Part shown: in pieces, positions 6,713 through 9,287 of the stretch | How positions within the stretch are numbered: position 1 is the stretch's first letter | Layout of the letters: the number at the start of each line of letters is the position of its first letter | Assembly: GCA_007128755.1 (NCBI GenBank) | Contig: SKWV01000119.1 | Coordinates: 1-9,287, forward strand | From: Trueperaceae bacterium | Lineage (GTDB): Bacteria > Deinococcota > Deinococci > Deinococcales > Trueperaceae | Length of the DNA: 9,287 nucleotides | Reading direction: 5' to 3' | The notes under the pieces: generated by a model | The model's database searches: none | What the model was told of the DNA's origin: nothing | Seen by the model: the letters and a program-made list of their open reading frames with translations, nothing else | Made by a program: the position numbers and the translations under genes

Positions 6713-7647
6713 GGAACCTCCTCGCCCCCGCTGGGGGGCATGGGCCAGTGGCCGAGTGCGCGGATCACGCGCTCGTCGACCACGCCGTGGAGCTGGTCGC
6801 TCACGACGTCGGCGAGCGGCACGCCGTGGTGGAGCGCCGCCGCCGCGTGGGCGACGCGGGCGAGCTGGGGCCGAAGCTCCGCGTCGCCCAGCGCCTGCGG
6901 CAGCATGTCGATGGCGACCGCCGCGAGCCGTGTCAGCGCCAGCCGCACCGCCACGGCGCGCTCCTCGTCGGTCAGGATCGTGCACTCATCGTCGGGGTGC
7001 ACGGTGAGCCGCTCGGCGCTGCGCTGCACCTTGGGCGTGCCGGCATGGCGCCGGCACGTCGAGCACCAGCGGTCGACGTCGATCGCGAGGCCCAGCGCGG
7101 CGACGCTGGCGCGGGCCATCGACGGCAGCGCGTCAGGGTCGGTGGGGCTCTCGCAGAGCGTCGAGCAGACGGGACAGGGGCGCCAGCCCGCTGCCTCGCG
7201 CCGCGCCCGCAGCGTGAGGAGGGCCTTGCCGGCGCGGAGCGCGGGCGCGGCGATCTCGTCGTCCAAGGTGCTCAGTCCTCGCGCCAGCGCGGCGACCGCA
7301 TCGGGATCGAGCTCGACCGGCGCGCTCGCCGGCGGGGAGACGGCCGCCGCGGGCGAGCGCCCCACGCGGAACCGGAGCTCGCGGACGGCGCCGCTCCCGA
7401 GGCGATCGCGGTACGCCGCCAGCACGTGGTGGCGCTGCATGCCCAGGTGCAGGGCGGTCTCCGGGTCGGGGACCTCCACCAGGAGCGTCCCGTTCTGCAG
7501 GCCGACCGCGGCCGAGAACCGGGCCACCTCGGGCCCCACGACCTGGGGCCAGAGCAGCACGGCCTCGGCGCGCTGGACGCCGCGCAGCAGGCCGCCGCGA
7601 CGGAAGACCTCGCGGACGAAGTCGCCGACGTGCCGCTCACGCGCCAT
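6709..7647 (-). CDS. DUF721/DciA-like protein with two CXXC pairs
   Basis: Residues 1-95 match the DUF721 (DciA) pattern: an N-terminal helix, WPQVVGPEVARFSAAVGLQNGTLLVEVPDPETALHLGMQRHHVL in overlapping pieces, and a basic end. DciA helps load the replicative helicase DnaB in bacteria lacking DnaC. A Pro/Ala linker (98-112) follows, then a helical region with CPVC (158-161) and CSTC (195-198) about 37 residues apart, a likely zinc-binding pair, and a helical C-terminus (about 220-300). At 312 residues it is much longer than typical DUF721 proteins, and the C-terminal two thirds is not recognised. It follows recF, the place where DUF721 genes often occur in actinobacteria and others. The start overlaps the recF end by 11 bases, with GAGG seven bases upstream, and its stop overlaps the gpmI start. 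Family call for the N-terminus is fairly sure; a helicase-loading role is inferred. Confidence 0.8.
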   Translation of the reverse strand: MARERHVGDFVREVFRRGGLLRGVQRAEAVLLWPQVVGPEVARFSAAVGLQNGTLLVEVPDPETALHLGMQRHHVLAAYRDRLGSGAVRELRFRVGRSPAAAVSPPASAPVELDPDAVAALARGLSTLDDEIAAPALRAGKALLTLRARREAAGWRPCPVCSTLCESPTDPDALPSMARASVAALGLAIDVDRWCSTCRRHAGTPKVQRSAERLTVHPDDECTILTDEERAVAVRLALTRLAAVAIDMLPQALGDAELRPQLARVAHAAAALHHGVPLADVVSDQLHGVVDERVIRALGHWPMPPSGGEEVP

Positions 7648-8743
7648 CGGGCAGCCTCGGGGGCGCGTCGCCGGCGCTGGCCTCGCCGGGCGGCCCGTGC
7701 TCGGTCGTGATGCGACCCTCGTCGACGTACCAGATCCGGTCGTAGCGCGCCGGCGGCTCCGTCCCCGTCACGATCGCCTGAGGCGTGCGCGCGGCGAGGC
7801 CGGCGAGGAAGGCGCGCCGGCGCCCGTCCAGCTCCGCGTGGACGTCGTCGAGCAGGAGCAGGGGCGGCGTGCCGTGACGCGCTTCGAGCACCTCGAACTC
7901 GGCGACGCGCAGCGCCAGCGCCGCCGTGCGGGCCTCGCCCCGCGAGCCGTACGCCTGCACGGAGCGTCCGGCGAGCGAGAGCAGCAGATCGTCGCGATGC
8001 GGCCCGACGACGGTCACGCCGCGGCTGCGCTCCTCCGCCCGGCTGGCCGCCAGCGCGGCGGCGAGGTCGTCCTCGTCGTGGGAGCGGTCGAGCGTGATCG
8101 CGAAGTCGGAGGGGCTGCCGGCGATGCTCTCGTAGGCCGCCGCGGCCCGCGGCGCGAGCGTGGAGAGCGCCCGCGCCCGCAGCCCCTCGACCTCTCGCCC
8201 CAGCTCCACGAAGCGATCGTCCCACACCGGCAGCGAGGAGGCGGCCGCGGGCGTCTTGAGGAGGGCGTTGCGTTGCTCCACGACCCGATGATACGCACGC
8301 ACGAGCAGAGCGTACCGGAGCGACGAGCGGGCGAGCAGGTCGTCCAAGAAGGCGCGCCGCCGCGCCGGCGGCCCGTGCACGAGGTCGGCGTCCTCGGGGC
8401 CGACGCGCACCACGCCGCCGACGCGGGCGAGTTCGGCGACGCGCACGACCTGGCCGTCGAGCCGGATCGTCTTGCGGCCGGGCGCCAACGCGATCTCGAC
8501 CGTGCGCGATCCGTCGCCGGTCTCGAGGTCGAGGCGGACGTAGCCTTCGTCGGCCCCGAAGCGGAGCGACGCCAGGATCGTCCCCGAGGCGAGGCTCCCG
8601 CCGGCGCCGAGGGCGATCGCCGCGAGCAGGTTCGACTTGCCGGCCGCGTTGGGACCCACCACGGCGGTGACGCCGTCCTCGAACACGAGCCGCTCGGTGA
8701 CGAGGTTGCGAAGGTTGATCTGCCGCAGCGCTCGCACCCGCAT
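7637..8743 (-). CDS. recF: DNA replication and repair protein RecF
   Basis: RecF is an SMC-like ATPase of the RecFOR pathway that helps load RecA at single-strand gaps. The 368-residue length is typical. It begins with the family cue LRQINLRNL. The Walker A loop is GPNAAGKSNLL (residues 30-40, Lys36). The ABC signature region is YGSRGEARTAALALRVAE (265 onward), where the common SQGQ-type core reads SRGE. Walker B and D-loop are PPLLLLDDVHAELD (293-306; Asp299, Asp300). The ATG at 8743 is chosen over longer frames reaching 8878 because those would run into the divergent sufS gene, homology begins here, and a TAGACT box lies five bases upstream. It is first in the operon recF, DUF721, gpmI. No dnaA, dnaN or gyrB and no DnaA-box cluster is visible, so this is not the usual dnaA-dnaN-recF locus. 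Confidence 0.96.
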   Translation of the reverse strand: MRVRALRQINLRNLVTERLVFEDGVTAVVGPNAAGKSNLLAAIALGAGGSLASGTILASLRFGADEGYVRLDLETGDGSRTVEIALAPGRKTIRLDGQVVRVAELARVGGVVRVGPEDADLVHGPPARRRAFLDDLLARSSLRYALLVRAYHRVVEQRNALLKTPAAASSLPVWDDRFVELGREVEGLRARALSTLAPRAAAAYESIAGSPSDFAITLDRSHDEDDLAAALAASRAEERSRGVTVVGPHRDDLLLSLAGRSVQAYGSRGEARTAALALRVAEFEVLEARHGTPPLLLLDDVHAELDGRRRAFLAGLAARTPQAIVTGTEPPARYDRIWYVDEGRITTEHGPPGEASAGDAPPRLPDGA

Positions 8744-8748
8744 GCCCG

Positions 8749-8754
8749 AGTCTA
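8749..8754 (-). promoter_or_regulatory. Candidate -10 box, leaderless recF promoter
   Basis: On the minus strand TAGACT is followed by five bases (CGGGC) and the recF ATG. No TTGACA-like -35 is visible; the expected -35 position is occupied by a CCGGAG-GG-CTCCGG palindrome. Confidence 0.6.
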
Positions 8755-8763
8755 CCGCCGGAC

Positions 8764-8777
8764 CCGGAGGGCTCCGG
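8764..8777. promoter_or_regulatory. Palindrome CCGGAG-GG-CTCCGG, possible recF-side operator
   Basis: A perfect 6-bp inverted repeat with a 2-base centre, centred about 27 bp upstream of the recF start, overlapping the -35 and spacer of its candidate promoter. Its core CGGAG..CTCCG resembles the neighbouring sufS-side palindrome. Confidence 0.4.
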
Positions 8778-8781
8778 CTAA

Positions 8782-8798
8782 CTCGGAATGGTTCCGAG
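8782..8798. promoter_or_regulatory. Palindrome CTCGGAA-TGG-TTCCGAG, possible sufS operator
   Basis: A perfect 7-bp inverted repeat with a 3-base centre, centred 27 bp upstream of the sufS ATG, covering the expected -35 element and seven bases short of the TAGCAT box. A repressor bound here would block sufS. It does not match IscR, CIRCE or the Deinococcus radiation-response motif as I know them. Confidence 0.5.
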
Positions 8799-8805
8799 AT
8801 GGTGG

Positions 8806-8811
8806 TAGCAT
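8806..8811 (+). promoter_or_regulatory. Candidate -10 box, leaderless sufS promoter
   Basis: TAGCAT is followed by five bases (GGCGC) and then the sufS ATG at 8817. No ribosome site of the GGAGG type lies at the proper distance, which supports leaderless translation. Confidence 0.6.
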
Positions 8812-8816
8812 GGCGC

Positions 8817-9287
8817 ATGCCTGCCCTCGATGTGATGCGCCTGCGGCGCGACTTCCCGATCCTCGAGCGTCGCGTCAACGACGCGCCGTTGATCTACCTC
8901 GACAGCGCCGCATCGACCCAGAAGCCACTGCCGGTCCTCGACGCGCTGCAGCGCGTCTACCGTGAGCACTACGCCAACGTCCACCGCGGCGCCTACACCC
9001 TCTCGGCCGAGGCGACCGACATGTACGAGGCGGCGCGCCGGCGCGTCGCGAGCTTCCTGAACGCCCCCAGCGATCGCTCGGTCGTGTTCGTGCGGAACGC
9101 CACCGAGGCGATCAACCTCGTCGCCCACGCCTGGGGCCGGCACGCGCTCGAGCCCGGCGACGAGATCGTGGTCACCGTCGCCGAGCACCACGCCAACCTG
9201 GTGCCGTGGCATCTGCTCGCCGCCGAGCGGGGCGTCGTCGTGAGGGGCGTGCCGCTCGGTCCCGACGCGCGCGTCGACATGCAGGCC
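8817..9287 (+). CDS. sufS: SufS-type cysteine desulfurase (partial, N-terminal 157 residues)
   Basis: This PLP-dependent class V aminotransferase-fold enzyme takes sulfur from L-cysteine to supply Fe-S cluster assembly (SUF system). Visible N-terminal family motifs are LRRDFPILERRVNDAPLIYLDSAASTQKP in overlapping pieces, YANVHRGAYTLSAEATDMYEAAR, VVFVRNATEAINLVAHAWG, and GDEIVVTVAEHHANLVPW, whose His stacks on the PLP ring. The PLP lysine and catalytic cysteine loop lie beyond the right edge. SufS is favoured over IscS/NifS by ANVHRGAYTLS and EHHANLVPW. The start ATG follows a TAGCAT box by five bases. The gene diverges from recF across a 73-bp spacer. The sufBCD genes are not upstream and may lie downstream or elsewhere. 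Confidence 0.93.
   Translation, partial: MPALDVMRLRRDFPILERRVNDAPLIYLDSAASTQKPLPVLDALQRVYREHYANVHRGAYTLSAEATDMYEAARRRVASFLNAPSDRSVVFVRNATEAINLVAHAWGRHALEPGDEIVVTVAEHHANLVPWHLLAAERGVVVRGVPLGPDARVDMQA

Noticed and set aside
6713..6985. N-terminal extension of gpmI to 6985
   Set aside because: The added region lies inside the DUF721 gene in another frame and is Arg/Ala-rich; the ATG at 6712 has a good ribosome site and the correct family N-terminus.
8744..8816. A replication origin near recF
   Set aside because: No cluster of TTATCCACA-like DnaA boxes, no AT-rich stretch, and no dnaA, dnaN or gyrB gene nearby.
8744..8878. N-terminal extension of recF to 8878
   Set aside because: It would overlap the start of sufS and run through both promoters and palindromes; RecF homology starts at the ATG at 8743.
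5330..8965. A 1211-codon open frame on the plus strand opposite gpmI, the DUF721 gene and recF
   Set aside because: It is antisense to three recognised genes, rich in Arg, His, Val and Gly in low-complexity fashion, and has no family motif. Long antisense frames are expected with high third-position GC.

Overview
This is a GC-rich bacterial chromosomal segment of ordinary, closely packed housekeeping genes. It shows no mobile element, CRISPR array, tRNA or rRNA. The likeliest source is a member of the Deinococcota, possibly outside Deinococcus and Thermus proper (a Trueperales-like lineage). That placement is an inference. It rests on a GroEL that reads very like the Thermus/Deinococcus protein over long stretches, and on four gene starts that each lie 5-7 bases after a TANNNT box, the geometry of leaderless mRNAs common in that phylum.

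Layout: (1) 1-1580, minus strand: psuG (pseudouridine-5'-phosphate glycosidase), then a RodZ-like HTH membrane protein that runs off the left edge. The two are coupled by an ATGA overlap. (2) 1698-2024, plus strand: a small FUN14-family membrane protein, divergent from psuG. (3) 2076-4219, plus strand: groES-groEL with a textbook sigma-70-type promoter, a CIRCE operator for HrcA at the transcription start, and a long hairpin after groEL. (4) 4434-5111, plus strand: a secreted protein made of two tandem copies of a domain of about 82 residues, function unknown. It ends at a long hairpin shared with the convergent neighbour. (5) 8743-5171, minus strand: an overlapping operon recF, then a DUF721/DciA-like protein with two CXXC pairs, then gpmI (cofactor-independent phosphoglycerate mutase). 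(6) 8817-9287, plus strand: the N-terminal half of a SufS-type cysteine desulfurase, divergent from recF and cut by the right edge.

The genes do not form one pathway. They fall into protein folding (groESL under heat-shock control), DNA replication and repair (recF plus the DciA-like gene), glycolysis (gpmI), RNA-nucleotide salvage (psuG), cell shape (rodZ-like) and sulfur/Fe-S supply (sufS).

The most interesting signals are regulatory and structural. They are the repeated leaderless-promoter geometry, which also settles several start codons; a pair of related palindromes in the 73-bp recF-sufS spacer, each centred about 27 bp upstream of its own gene; the internally duplicated secreted protein, with a 30-bp stretch identical at DNA level between copies; and the enlarged DciA-like protein with a putative zinc-binding insert.
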